Assembly (NCBI RefSeq): GCF_008728965.1
Contig: NZ_VSMC01000004.1
Location: forward strand, 62,001 to 126,000
Origin: Heminiphilus faecis
GTDB taxonomy: Bacteria > Bacteroidota > Bacteroidia > Bacteroidales > Muribaculaceae
Direction of reading: 5' to 3'
DNA length: 64,000 nt
The position numbers and the translations under genes were made by a program. This document shows positions 45,516 to 55,087 of the stretch, one piece after another; position 1 is the first letter of the stretch; each line of letters opens with the position of its first letter. Under the pieces are notes generated by a model that saw only the letters and a list, made by a program, of their open reading frames with translations, made no database searches and was not told the origin of the DNA.

Positions 45516-48500
45516 TAAATCTTATGCCATTTTTCAAACAATATTCACGAATTACTTCTATTGCATCGCCTATATTTCCAACTATGCGGCCATATGCATC
45601 AATTTCAAAGTTTTTTCCTTCTTCTACCTGTTTATTGGGTGTGCTAAATTGTTGTACTCCGTCTTGAGCATCTCCCCAATGGGTATATTCGTGAAGTATA
45701 GTTGCTCCCAATAATTGTAAATTGCCCATTGCGTTAATGTTATTCATCTTTTTATTATCTCCATCCGCTTCTAAATTTAAGATTAAATTATAATTAATTT
45801 CCAAAGACTCTTCGCCTTTACCGGAGGTAAACTGACCATGCGCACTAATCTTATTTGTTATTATGATTTCGGGCCCTTTGCCGAATGTAAGTTCTTCTTT
45901 TAGCTGCTCATAAGTTCGCTCTCCGTTTTTCATTAATGCATTTGCAATACGTTTGTTATCAGCAATCTTTGGCATTTCGTATTTAAGATACTGCGTAAAA
46001 TGAGGATATCGCCTCTGATTTTCAACTGAAAGTATAAATTTACCGGTGGGGTCTATGTATCGTATTGGGTTGCCGGCGCAGTAGGCGTATGGCGATAGCC
46101 ACGGGTAGTCGCCGGAGAGATGGTCGGGCTGGAGGAAGCGTGCGGTCTGCGGGTCGTGCCACCGCGCCTCGAAGTCGTACAGGTTCAGGCCGTGACGGGT
46201 CTCAAGCTCCTTGCCGCCATATTTGTAGCGGTTCACTTCGGGATGGCTCGACATGGCTGTAGGCATGCCGTATGGATAGTAACGGGTTGATTGTACGGCG
46301 GAGGTCGCTCCGGCCTTGACTATATGGCTGATGTTTCCTTGATAGTCGGGTATTCGAGCGTAGTAGTCGGCTCCGTCGTGGTAGCCATATGGAGTGTTCA
46401 TGCGGGTGAACAGACCGTTTTCCCACTCGCATCCGGCGAAGTATTCGCGGCGTTGTATTGCCGTGCCGCTGCTCAACATCCCTGCGGGCGTAGCTTCGTC
46501 ATCACCGATGGATGACAAGGGTAGGGCCGTAGTGCTGTAACGGTCCACGGACGCGGGTGTGTACACGACAGCGAGCTTCACGCCTGCCGCGTCGTAAATG
46601 TAGTCGAGGCGGTCGCCGGAGGAGAAGGCTATTGTCAGGGGCAGATTGAGCACATTGTAGTCGATGTGGACTATGCCCCGGTTGTCATCGCGCACCATGT
46701 TGCCGTTGGCGTCGTAGCCGTACTCGTAGTCGTTGTCGGCTCCGTCATGAAAGTCGAGGGAGGCTTCGAGGAGCACCTCGTCGGCGCTGTCGGTGACTTT
46801 TTGTAGCCGATTTCCGTCGTAACTGAGCGACAAGTCGTCTATCGTGCCGAACTCGTCGGGCGGATAGCCCGTCAGCATTGTCCTGCCGGTCCGTGTGATG
46901 CTTGTTATATTTGAGTTCATATCGTAACTGTAAGTAGCCGACTTTGTCTTGATATCTGATAACGAAACTCCCTCTTGTCCGATAGCCGATACAAGGCGGT
47001 CGGCGCCGTCGTAGCCGAAATCCATCACGGAAGGCATACCGGATGTAACAGGCGATACGGAAATGGACGAGATGTTGCCATTATAGCACGGCGTAGTGCC
47101 GTCATGGTACCTGAACGTCTGCACGGCCAGTGAATTGCCTGCGCTTTTGATGGCGCCCGAGGTGGTGTAGGTGAAGTTGACCGGCATGCCGGCATAATCG
47201 GTTTTTGCCACAAGTCCGGCGTCATCGTACTGCCACGACATCACCGTCAGCGAGGGATTGCAGTTGAACGTGAATGTGGTCGAGGAGGGCCGTCCCGCTT
47301 TGTCGTAGCTGAAATTATGGCGTCCTGTCGCATTATTGCCGTCGCCGACTACCGACACTACATCGACTATAGGCTCATCACCGAATATATAGGTCGTGTT
47401 GATTATGGCCGACCGGGTGTCGTGAAGTCCTGACATGTTGGTTCGGGTAAGCTTGTCGTTTGCATCATAGCTGTAGATGGCGGCCGTGTATTGCCGCGAG
47501 GGAGTATCGGCCGACAGAACCCGGTTGAGCGTGCCTGTCAGCAGGCCCTTGCCGCCGGAGTAGCTCGCGCTGCCGCGCGCTGCTGAAAAAGCCGGCAGCG
47601 TTGTGTGGGTGTAGTTGTCGTAATAGTTTACCGTAAGCGGCTCGACTGCTGAAAGTGCCGCTGCGGTAAAACTGTAACCGAGCCCCTCTATGCCCGAGGC
47701 TCCCCCAGTATAGGTAGCTGTCATGGCCGGCACCACCGACGGAGATACCGAGCACAATCCGGTCATGACAGGGCGCGATGCTCCGTCATAGAGCATGAAC
47801 ATGAAGCGGCCCTGTGAGCGCAGGTTGCCGTCCTGCATGAATGCCGTCCGACCGTAGGGGTCGTAGGCATAAGTCACCGGCTCGCATCCGGGCACCCGTT
47901 TGTAGACCATGCGCAGACACTTGTCATAACGGTATACAAATGCATAGTCTTTCAGCACGGGGTCGCTGTCGATGACACGAGTCGTGCCCGCAGCCGAGAA
48001 CCGGGCCGATCCTTCGGGCTGAAGCACAACCAGAGGATTGCCCCAGCCGTCGTTGATATAATAGGTGTCTAAGTTTCCCGATGACATCACCGTGCGGCGC
48101 AGAACGGTATTGCCCCGCCAGTCGGTGAATGTGAGCGTGATGTGGCCGTCAGCGTCGGTAGCGCGTACCACATCAAGCGCACCGGCGGGATAAAGCCCTT
48201 CGAGAGTCACGGAGGTCCGGGAGGCATTGACCCGGTAGCGGCGGCAGTCGAGCGGAGCCGAGGCGGTATTGCATATGTATTCGGTACGTACGGGATGGCT
48301 CTCGTAGGCCGCGCCGGGAGTGATGACGGCAAGTTGCCGTGCTTCGCGGGTACAGTCGTAGGTGATTGAGGTGAAAGGCCGGATATCGCCGTAGGCTGAC
48401 ACCGCTGCCGATGATACGTCGCTGTCGCTGATGTAGCCGGCCGAAGCATCTGTTATAGGGCGGTACTGCGTTGTCGGACGGTCAAGAGCGTCATAGAGGG

Positions 48501-51500
48501 TGGCGGAGTGCAGATGCTGTCCCGAAGAGGAAGCGCCGTGGGCTATGTCGCGTATGGCCATGCCGAATCCGTCATAGATGCGTGAGGAGGTTATTGTACC
48601 GCCGCTGCCGCCTTTATTAACCGTGATCTTATTGATGCCGTCGACTCCATATATATTATATGTATAGCTGTTAAGCAGCAGTCCGGAACTGTTTTTCTCC
48701 GAGGCAAGACGCCCTGCGGTGTAGCTGAAGTCGCGTTTGCTGCCTGTGGGATACTTTATCTGAGTTACGCCGACGAGCGGTATGTGGGTATACTCCGTCT
48801 TGATGCTATGCGACCGTACTGACTTGGAGATCAGGCAGTCACCATCGTAGCCCCAAGTGTAATCCATCGTTACGCCGTCGGGCATTATGAGTGAGGACGG
48901 GTGCCCGTAGCTGCTGTAAGACGTAGTTGTGCTGCGTTCTATTATGTCGTCGGGCGATGTGCGCAGTACGGCTACTGACTGCCGGAAGTATCTCCGTAAA
49001 CCGGTGTTGAACGTTTTGTAGTGATACAGTCGCTCGATCGAGTCGCCTTCGGCATTAATCCACTTGTCAGCGACCGGCAAGCGCTTTAAGCCTCGGTTGC
49101 GGGCTTCGGTATAGGTGGGTGTGTGGACCTGCTCCGAGTCGCAGCGGTGGAGCGCCATTGTCTCGCCGATACAGCTGACGCTTACCGACAGCGGTCGCCA
49201 GCTACCGGGTGGTGTAATTATAGTGTCACATGGAAAGCCCGGGTGTGTCAGGCTTCTGACTCCATCGAGGTCGAGTTCGTAGGCTAATGGGTGGATTGGA
49301 ATCAACATAGTATCACGTATCAATGGCTTTCGTGCAGCCTGATGGATAATCCGCTTGATGGTCTGGCGGGTATTGCCGTCGGAGAAGTACCGCGTTGTTA
49401 TGACCGAGTCGCAGAGCATCCTTGATGTAGCCACCGAGATGTTGAAGTAGTTCAGGTCGTCAAGTGACTTTATATTGTGGCCGGTCTGCATATATATGTT
49501 CTCTGTCTTGAATACCAGACTCTCATAATGAAGCCCGGTGACAATATCCTTCTTATTGTACGGCGAATAATGATATTCGGCGGTCTCGTGAGGTGTGTAG
49601 CCGCCGTTGCGCCATATGTAATCGGTGCGCCGCCGCAGTACAGGGCCTTCGCCTATGTACTCTTTGAAATACATGTTGACACTTTTGGGGGAGAAAAGAC
49701 GCGAGTTTCGCTCATAGTCGGCCGAGGTGCCGTTGTTCGGTATCCCGTCGCCTCCGAGATAACGCGACCAGCCGCTCTCCAATGCCGAGCCGCCTATGCC
49801 TTTGCCGTCGCGGGTGAGCTGATGCAGGCAATGTGTCGGGTCAAACTCGTATAGCGTTTTTATAGGTCGGTCGATACCGGTGCCCGATATGCTTTCAGTG
49901 ACTTTACGATAATAGATAACCGTATTTTCGATGGGGAAGCCGGGCAGACGCGACGATGCGGTCATTGTGGCGCTTACGGTATGTGATTTATCTCGTGCAA
50001 GACCGCCTCCCGCCGAGTATTTGTCAAGACCGGCAAGGGCGATATATGCCGACAGACTTATATTGGACAACTCGGCCGAAGGTACAGGGTCTTCGTATGC
50101 AAATTCGCGTATACGTTTACGGCCGGTTGTGCGATCCTCTACAGTGATACGTTTTATGCGCATGCCTATTTTTAGCTCTTTCAATGAAGACGCAGCGTCG
50201 GCGGGTCGCGATGATTGCTCGTATTCAAAGGTAGTGACGGCACCTGCTGCGTCTTCCACGGTATGCAATGACATTCCGCGCACACCCTCGAAACTGTAGC
50301 CTCTAACCGATGACGGCCTGCCGTCATGGTCGAGCACACCGTCATCGCCGTATCCGGTTTTGTTATTTGCAAATCCGAAAGCGTCACTGCGCCCTTTATT
50401 GCCGATGCCGCTGTAATAGGTAAACTTGCGGGAATCGATTGTCACGCCGTCGACTTCTATCTTTACTCCGTCAAGGCGTCGGCGGTCGTCGCTGAATTTA
50501 GATGTGTTTTCAAATGTCACTTTACGCACGGTTTTGCCACTGTGATTTTTCATGGTAAAACCCCATTGAGAGTTTGATGTCGTGAAGTCGACAGTCGCTG
50601 TGCGTGACGTGATTTTCAGCGGACGTTTGCGGTCGATGAACTTTGAACGCGCCGATGAACCGATACTCGGAGGTCCTGAAGGCACGAAACCGCTGCCGGT
50701 GACACGGTTGTTCCAACAGTAGGCCGTGGTGTAAAGGTTACGGTCGTGTACGCGCGTCCATGACTCTATGTCGGAATACGTTATGTCGATACTCTCCGTA
50801 TTTTCCGTATCGGAGATTTTGGTTAGCAGCCAAGCCGATGTAGCCGTATAATTAGGACTGTAGTAGGGTATCGGTACCGGGTTCGGTCTATATGTGTATT
50901 CGACGGTCTCCGTGGCCGCAAAAGTATAAACGATACCTTCCGGTGTGGTGATGGTGAAACTGTCTATGGCTTTTCTGTCGGAAGCGTTGTAGTTGACACT
51001 GATATTCAGGTCGGTTTCAGGCAGCTGGTATAATGTACCATTGTTTATTATGAAACTTCCCGAACGTCCCGGTATATTGTAGCGGTAACGGTCGCAGTTG
51101 GCTTCGGCGCGCATTTCCATCAGGTCCAGCAAATAAGTGAGTGTAAAATTACCGCGGCTAAGACTGAACTTCGCCGTAGAACTTTCGTCGGGCATCGAGT
51201 GGACGGACCGAGATATAGCGCCGAGACCTTCAAGTGACCAGCCAAGCCCGATATGCCCTTCGATGTCCTCGACTTTTATGCCCCCTGTGTGGTAGGAGAG
51301 TGACAGAGACATGTCGAGTGTTCCGGATTTCCATTCGGCCAACGGCACTTTGACCTGCGCCGTACCGGTCGAGTATGATACAGGAAAGTCTGTGTACCGG
51401 CTGAACGATGCCATTTCGGGCGATGGTTCCACAATACGGTCCTGAAGTGTACGAGGCACTTCATAGACACCACCGTCTGAAGTAGACGCATTGGCGGCAT

Positions 51501-51585
51501 GTGTGACGGCATCAGGGTCCGGGGCCTGCGGCTTGGCTGTGGCCGGGGCCGTGATAATGGCCAGAGAGAGGAGGCGTGGTAACAT
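45508..51585 (-). CDS. RHS/YD-repeat polymorphic toxin with C-terminal HExxH tip
   Basis: A 2025-residue secreted protein. Signal peptide to about residue 20; an SpvB-like N-terminal region (DFPVSYSTGTAQVKVPL, then SLSYHTGGIKVEDIEGHIGL); YD/RHS repeats through the middle; and an RHS core at 1799-1850 ending NPIRYIDPTGKF. The variable tip is the last 175 residues. It contains GATILHEYTHWGD, with HExxH at 1965-1969, and an acidic EEGKNFEIDAYG segment downstream that could supply the third metal ligand. This fits a zinc metallopeptidase toxin. The shell should encapsulate the tip. The target is unknown. Confidence 0.9.
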   Translation of the reverse strand: MLPRLLSLAIITAPATAKPQAPDPDAVTHAANASTSDGGVYEVPRTLQDRIVEPSPEMASFSRYTDFPVSYSTGTAQVKVPLAEWKSGTLDMSLSLSYHTGGIKVEDIEGHIGLGWSLEGLGAISRSVHSMPDESSTAKFSLSRGNFTLTYLLDLMEMRAEANCDRYRYNIPGRSGSFIINNGTLYQLPETDLNISVNYNASDRKAIDSFTITTPEGIVYTFAATETVEYTYRPNPVPIPYYSPNYTATSAWLLTKISDTENTESIDITYSDIESWTRVHDRNLYTTAYCWNNRVTGSGFVPSGPPSIGSSARSKFIDRKRPLKITSRTATVDFTTSNSQWGFTMKNHSGKTVRKVTFENTSKFSDDRRRLDGVKIEVDGVTIDSRKFTYYSGIGNKGRSDAFGFANNKTGYGDDGVLDHDGRPSSVRGYSFEGVRGMSLHTVEDAAGAVTTFEYEQSSRPADAASSLKELKIGMRIKRITVEDRTTGRKRIREFAYEDPVPSAELSNISLSAYIALAGLDKYSAGGGLARDKSHTVSATMTASSRLPGFPIENTVIYYRKVTESISGTGIDRPIKTLYEFDPTHCLHQLTRDGKGIGGSALESGWSRYLGGDGIPNNGTSADYERNSRLFSPKSVNMYFKEYIGEGPVLRRRTDYIWRNGGYTPHETAEYHYSPYNKKDIVTGLHYESLVFKTENIYMQTGHNIKSLDDLNYFNISVATSRMLCDSVITTRYFSDGNTRQTIKRIIHQAARKPLIRDTMLIPIHPLAYELDLDGVRSLTHPGFPCDTIITPPGSWRPLSVSVSCIGETMALHRCDSEQVHTPTYTEARNRGLKRLPVADKWINAEGDSIERLYHYKTFNTGLRRYFRQSVAVLRTSPDDIIERSTTTSYSSYGHPSSLIMPDGVTMDYTWGYDGDCLISKSVRSHSIKTEYTHIPLVGVTQIKYPTGSKRDFSYTAGRLASEKNSSGLLLNSYTYNIYGVDGINKITVNKGGSGGTITSSRIYDGFGMAIRDIAHGASSSGQHLHSATLYDALDRPTTQYRPITDASAGYISDSDVSSAAVSAYGDIRPFTSITYDCTREARQLAVITPGAAYESHPVRTEYICNTASAPLDCRRYRVNASRTSVTLEGLYPAGALDVVRATDADGHITLTFTDWRGNTVLRRTVMSSGNLDTYYINDGWGNPLVVLQPEGSARFSAAGTTRVIDSDPVLKDYAFVYRYDKCLRMVYKRVPGCEPVTYAYDPYGRTAFMQDGNLRSQGRFMFMLYDGASRPVMTGLCSVSPSVVPAMTATYTGGASGIEGLGYSFTAAALSAVEPLTVNYYDNYTHTTLPAFSAARGSASYSGGKGLLTGTLNRVLSADTPSRQYTAAIYSYDANDKLTRTNMSGLHDTRSAIINTTYIFGDEPIVDVVSVVGDGNNATGRHNFSYDKAGRPSSTTFTFNCNPSLTVMSWQYDDAGLVAKTDYAGMPVNFTYTTSGAIKSAGNSLAVQTFRYHDGTTPCYNGNISSISVSPVTSGMPSVMDFGYDGADRLVSAIGQEGVSLSDIKTKSATYSYDMNSNITSITRTGRTMLTGYPPDEFGTIDDLSLSYDGNRLQKVTDSADEVLLEASLDFHDGADNDYEYGYDANGNMVRDDNRGIVHIDYNVLNLPLTIAFSSGDRLDYIYDAAGVKLAVVYTPASVDRYSTTALPLSSIGDDEATPAGMLSSGTAIQRREYFAGCEWENGLFTRMNTPYGYHDGADYYARIPDYQGNISHIVKAGATSAVQSTRYYPYGMPTAMSSHPEVNRYKYGGKELETRHGLNLYDFEARWHDPQTARFLQPDHLSGDYPWLSPYAYCAGNPIRYIDPTGKFILSVENQRRYPHFTQYLKYEMPKIADNKRIANALMKNGERTYEQLKEELTFGKGPEIIITNKISAHGQFTSGKGEESLEINYNLILNLEADGDNKKMNNINAMGNLQLLGATILHEYTHWGDAQDGVQQFSTPNKQVEEGKNFEIDAYGRIVGNIGDAIEVIREYCLKNGIRFNE

Positions 51586-51592
51586 GGCTTTT

Positions 51593-52639
51593 CTATCTAA
51601 GGATGAATTTCTTGTTAGTGCGCTGATGTCCGGCGGTGATTGTTATGATGTACTCGCCGGGAGGCAGGCCGGAGCAGTCAAAAACGTGGTTTGCCGCCAT
51701 GTCTGAACGCGCGTTTACGCTTCTGCGCAAGGCAAAAACTCTTCCGTAAAGGTCACATAGCATAATCGCTACATCGCATTCTCGTGCCACGGTTACAGTA
51801 ACATCTACATTTTTGTCGGTCTGATTTACGGTAATATGTCTGAAAAGATCATATGCCTTATTGCTTGCAGTGCCGTTGTCATTTTGACCGCCAGCCGACC
51901 TTGATGCCGAGGATTTCGAGTCGGGTTGAAAAGAAGGCGCTGACATCAGGCATAGCGAGACGGGGGATATGGCTTTTTCACCTATTGTATCATGTGTCAC
52001 CGATGCTGTTGCGAGAGGAAATACACTTCCGGGAGATATCCATGAATACCTTGTTACAGTGCGTTTTGTGACAAGGCTGTCGTTGTCGGCATGTGTTCTG
52101 TCAGTCGCCACATTGTAATGAAGTATGGTGCGGTGGAGAACAACGTCGGCAATTGTATCGCCCATATGCATGACAAGGGTGCCACGGCCTACGGCTCCGG
52201 CAATACACCGGCCGTAGCCGTATAAACTGTCACAGGAAAAGGCTCTGCCGCTTACTCCGAACTGACGGCTTATGGTTGAGCCTGAAAGCGTGTGTTCTAT
52301 CGCTCCATGATAATTTATTCTTGTAAACCGGGATTCCGAGCAGGTTATAAAAACAGTATCGCCCGAAATATGGAAATCATGCCTCACTCCGGGCAGAATA
52401 GCCGAAATGACGGTATCTCCCCAATTTTTTAAACGTACGGTTATTTCTTTGCCGGAATATGCCGCGCCTGAAAAATCCCATAATTCGGCACATTCGTCGA
52501 ACTCGGGTGCTTCAATTGCCTGCATGTTGACACAACTGTTATTCTCGGGCCATGTCACGATACTTGCGTTCTTTATCGGGACTGAAGCTGACACTGTCGC
52601 CACCACAGCGGCTAATGAGAAAGAGAGATGCTTTTTCAT
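51593..52639 (-). CDS. Secreted protein with T9SS-like C-terminal domain, first gene of RHS operon
   Basis: A 348-residue protein: signal peptide (MKKHLSFSLAAVVATVSASV), a beta-rich body, then a C-terminal module beginning near FRHITVNQTDKNVDVTV and ending SGLPPGEYIITITAGHQ...KKFILR. That module resembles type A sorting domains of the type IX secretion system (shared G.Y.v.i and final KKF.L pattern). The start at ATG 52639 is supported by the promoter at 52673-52704; the longer frame to 52765 would begin upstream of it. It ends 7 bases before the RHS start and is clearly co-transcribed. Confidence 0.8.
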   Translation of the reverse strand: MKKHLSFSLAAVVATVSASVPIKNASIVTWPENNSCVNMQAIEAPEFDECAELWDFSGAAYSGKEITVRLKNWGDTVISAILPGVRHDFHISGDTVFITCSESRFTRINYHGAIEHTLSGSTISRQFGVSGRAFSCDSLYGYGRCIAGAVGRGTLVMHMGDTIADVVLHRTILHYNVATDRTHADNDSLVTKRTVTRYSWISPGSVFPLATASVTHDTIGEKAISPVSLCLMSAPSFQPDSKSSASRSAGGQNDNGTASNKAYDLFRHITVNQTDKNVDVTVTVARECDVAIMLCDLYGRVFALRRSVNARSDMAANHVFDCSGLPPGEYIITITAGHQRTNKKFILR

Positions 52640-52672
52640 GGGAAAATGTGATAAACAAAAACCGACCTGTGG

Positions 52673-52704
52673 CAAATATATTAAAGATGTTGTAGAAATG
52701 CAAA
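52673..52704 (-). promoter_or_regulatory. Promoter of the RHS toxin operon
   Basis: Minus strand: -33 TTTG (52704-52701), exact 20-bp spacer, -7 TATATTTG (52680-52673). Full consensus at both boxes. Transcription would start near 52666. Confidence 0.65.
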
Positions 52705-52904
52705 TATTTTCAGTAAAATTGTAAGCACATAGATGCGCTTTTGTGAAAAAAAGAGTATATCGCAATGTGTTGTTTGGGATGGTGACAGTGTGGCGTTATG
52801 ATGTCATATCGTCCTTAATCGTGGCTAAATGCCATATTTTAGGGTGGTGTTGCGCGTAATTGTCACTGTGGTTGATATTTTTAAAGAACAAAAATTAATA
52901 ATAG

Positions 52905-52934
52905 TTGATATTTATATCAAAATGTATAACTTTG
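52905..52934 (+). promoter_or_regulatory. Promoter of dapF-dapL
   Basis: TTG (52905-52907) and TAACTTTG (52927-52934) 19 bp apart: full -7, partial -33. It fixes the dapF start at 52971, since the longer frame from 52905 would begin inside the promoter. Confidence 0.5.
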
Positions 52935-52970
52935 CAATCGGAAATTAATGTTTCACAAAATCGCACGCCG

Positions 52971-53822
52971 ATGGAAAGTATAAGATTCACTAAAATGCAC
53001 GGCATCAGCAATGATTACATATATATTAGCTGTATGGATCATGAACCTGAACGCCTTAGTGAACTGTCGGTGGAAATGAGCGACCGACACACGGGAGTGG
53101 GGGGCGACGGCATAATTCTGATATGCCCTTCCGATAAAGCCGATTTTAAAATGCGTGTTTTCAATGCCGACGGCTCGGAAGCCAAAATGTGTGGCAACGG
53201 CAGCCGTTGTGTGGGCAAATATGTCTATGATAACGGCCTGATCGATAAAAAGGCTATAACTCTTGAAACACTTTCCGGTATTAAAATTCTGAATCTGCAC
53301 TTAGGTTGCAACGGCAAGGTTGACAAAGTTACTGTCGACATGGGTGTGCCAGAGCTAAATACTGCCGATGTACCCGTTACGTGCGATGCATTGCATATGA
53401 TTGATGCTCCTATAGCTACATCCGCAGGGACTGTACATATTACTGCCGTGTCGATGGGAAATCCTCACGGCATTGTTTTTGTCGATGATTTGAGACAAGT
53501 TGATGTACATGGCTTGGGACGCGAGCTTGAATTGCATGATATGTGGCCTGACCGTGCGAATATCGAGTTTGCGCAGGTTCTGTCGCCTGACGGAATAGCC
53601 ATGAGGGTATGGGAGCGAGGCAGCGGTGAGACTATGGCCTGCGGTACAGGTGCCTGTGCGGTAGCGGTGGCTGCTGCGGTGACATCACGGGCCGGTCGTC
53701 GTGTTACTATACACCTGCTTGGCGGCGATCTTGATATTGAATGGAGTCACTGTGACGGTCATGTATATATGACGGGAGGGGCGACCAAGGTGTTTGAAGG
53801 TGTGTATGATAGGGTAAGTTAA
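52971..53822 (+). CDS. dapF: Diaminopimelate epimerase
   Basis: Converts LL- to meso-diaminopimelate for lysine and peptidoglycan. The two catalytic cysteines are in KMCGNGSRCVGK and ETMACGTGACAVA. Other family stretches: TKMHGISNDYIYI at the start, GVGGDGIILI, and SMGNPHGIVFVDD. Length 283 residues. The next gene, dapL, starts 10 bases later and provides the LL-diaminopimelate it uses. Confidence 0.96.
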   Translation: MESIRFTKMHGISNDYIYISCMDHEPERLSELSVEMSDRHTGVGGDGIILICPSDKADFKMRVFNADGSEAKMCGNGSRCVGKYVYDNGLIDKKAITLETLSGIKILNLHLGCNGKVDKVTVDMGVPELNTADVPVTCDALHMIDAPIATSAGTVHITAVSMGNPHGIVFVDDLRQVDVHGLGRELELHDMWPDRANIEFAQVLSPDGIAMRVWERGSGETMACGTGACAVAVAAAVTSRAGRRVTIHLLGGDLDIEWSHCDGHVYMTGGATKVFEGVYDRVS

Positions 53823-53832
53823 CGGTAGGACA

Positions 53833-55065
53833 ATGATAAAGGTAAACGATAATTTCTGCAGACTTTCGGCAAACTATCTGTTTTCAGAAGTAGCGAGGCG
53901 CATTGATGAATTTCGTCGGCAAAATCCCGGGACTGAGATCATAAGGATGGATATCGGCGATGTGACCTCGCCTGTCTGTTCGGCGGCTGTGCGAGCTATG
54001 CGGCAGGCTGCCGATGACCAGTCGCGTACCGATACGTTTCACGGTTATGGGCCGGAGCAAGGTTATGAATTCTTGCGAGCCAAGATAGCCGAGTATGATT
54101 ACAAAGTCAGAGGTGTCGATATTGCGGTTGATGATATATTTATAAGCGACGGCGCCAAAAGCGATATAGGAAATATCGGAGATATATTGTCGTGCGGATG
54201 TAAGATTGCGGTGACAGATCCGGTGTATCCCGTATATGTCGACACAAATGTCATGGCCGGACGTGCGGGGAGATATGACGGTAAGCGCTGGAGCAACATC
54301 GAGTACCTGCCGTGTACTGCCGAAAATGGTTTTATACCTCCTATGCCTTCAGGCAATCCTGATGTGATATATTTGTGTTATCCAAATAATCCGACCGGAA
54401 CAGTTCTTAACCGCGAGATATTGGCGCAATGGGTTGATTATGCCCGACATCATAATGCGCTCATACTTTTCGACTCCGCTTACGAGGCTTATATCCGGCA
54501 TGACGATATACCTCACAGCATATATGAGATACCCGGGGCTAAGGATGTGGCCATAGAGTTTCGCAGTTATTCCAAAACGGCCGGATTCACAGGTCTTCGG
54601 TGTGGCTATACTGTGGTGCCCCGACAATTGCATGGGGTTGGCGATGACGGTCATGCTGTGTCGCTTAACGCGTTGTGGAAGCGTCGTCAATGTACTAAAT
54701 TTAATGGCGCAAGCTATATAGTGCAGCGTGCTGCCGAGGCTTTGTACACTGTCGAGGGGCGTCGTGAGATAAATGAAACGATTGACTGCTATATGCGCAA
54801 TGCCGCTGTGTTACTTGACGGAGTGCGTGCCGCCGGGCTTGATGTATATGGAGGAGAGGATGCGCCTTATATATGGATAAAAACCCCTGACGGAATATCG
54901 TCATGGGAGTTTTTCGACATATTGCTTAAAGAATGTAACGTGACCGGAACTCCGGGTTCGGGGTTCGGACCTGCCGGCGAGGGGTATTTTCGTCTTACAG
55001 CTTTTGGTCGTTATGAAGATACGATAAAAGCTGTTGAGCGTTTGAAACGATTTAATGTGAAATAA
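53833..55065 (+). CDS. dapL: LL-diaminopimelate aminotransferase
   Basis: Makes LL-diaminopimelate from tetrahydrodipicolinate in one step, by-passing the acylated routes. PLP-dependent class I/II aminotransferase with N-terminal FRRQNPGTEIIRMDIGD, PNNPTGTVLNRE, and the PLP-binding Lys in SYSKTAGFTGLRCGY. The substrate-binding GPEQGYEFLRAKIA is typical of DapL. Length 410 residues. Second gene of the dapF-dapL operon. Confidence 0.95.
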   Translation: MIKVNDNFCRLSANYLFSEVARRIDEFRRQNPGTEIIRMDIGDVTSPVCSAAVRAMRQAADDQSRTDTFHGYGPEQGYEFLRAKIAEYDYKVRGVDIAVDDIFISDGAKSDIGNIGDILSCGCKIAVTDPVYPVYVDTNVMAGRAGRYDGKRWSNIEYLPCTAENGFIPPMPSGNPDVIYLCYPNNPTGTVLNREILAQWVDYARHHNALILFDSAYEAYIRHDDIPHSIYEIPGAKDVAIEFRSYSKTAGFTGLRCGYTVVPRQLHGVGDDGHAVSLNALWKRRQCTKFNGASYIVQRAAEALYTVEGRREINETIDCYMRNAAVLLDGVRAAGLDVYGGEDAPYIWIKTPDGISSWEFFDILLKECNVTGTPGSGFGPAGEGYFRLTAFGRYEDTIKAVERLKRFNVK

Positions 55066-55087
55066 TCACTGTTATATATAATTTATT

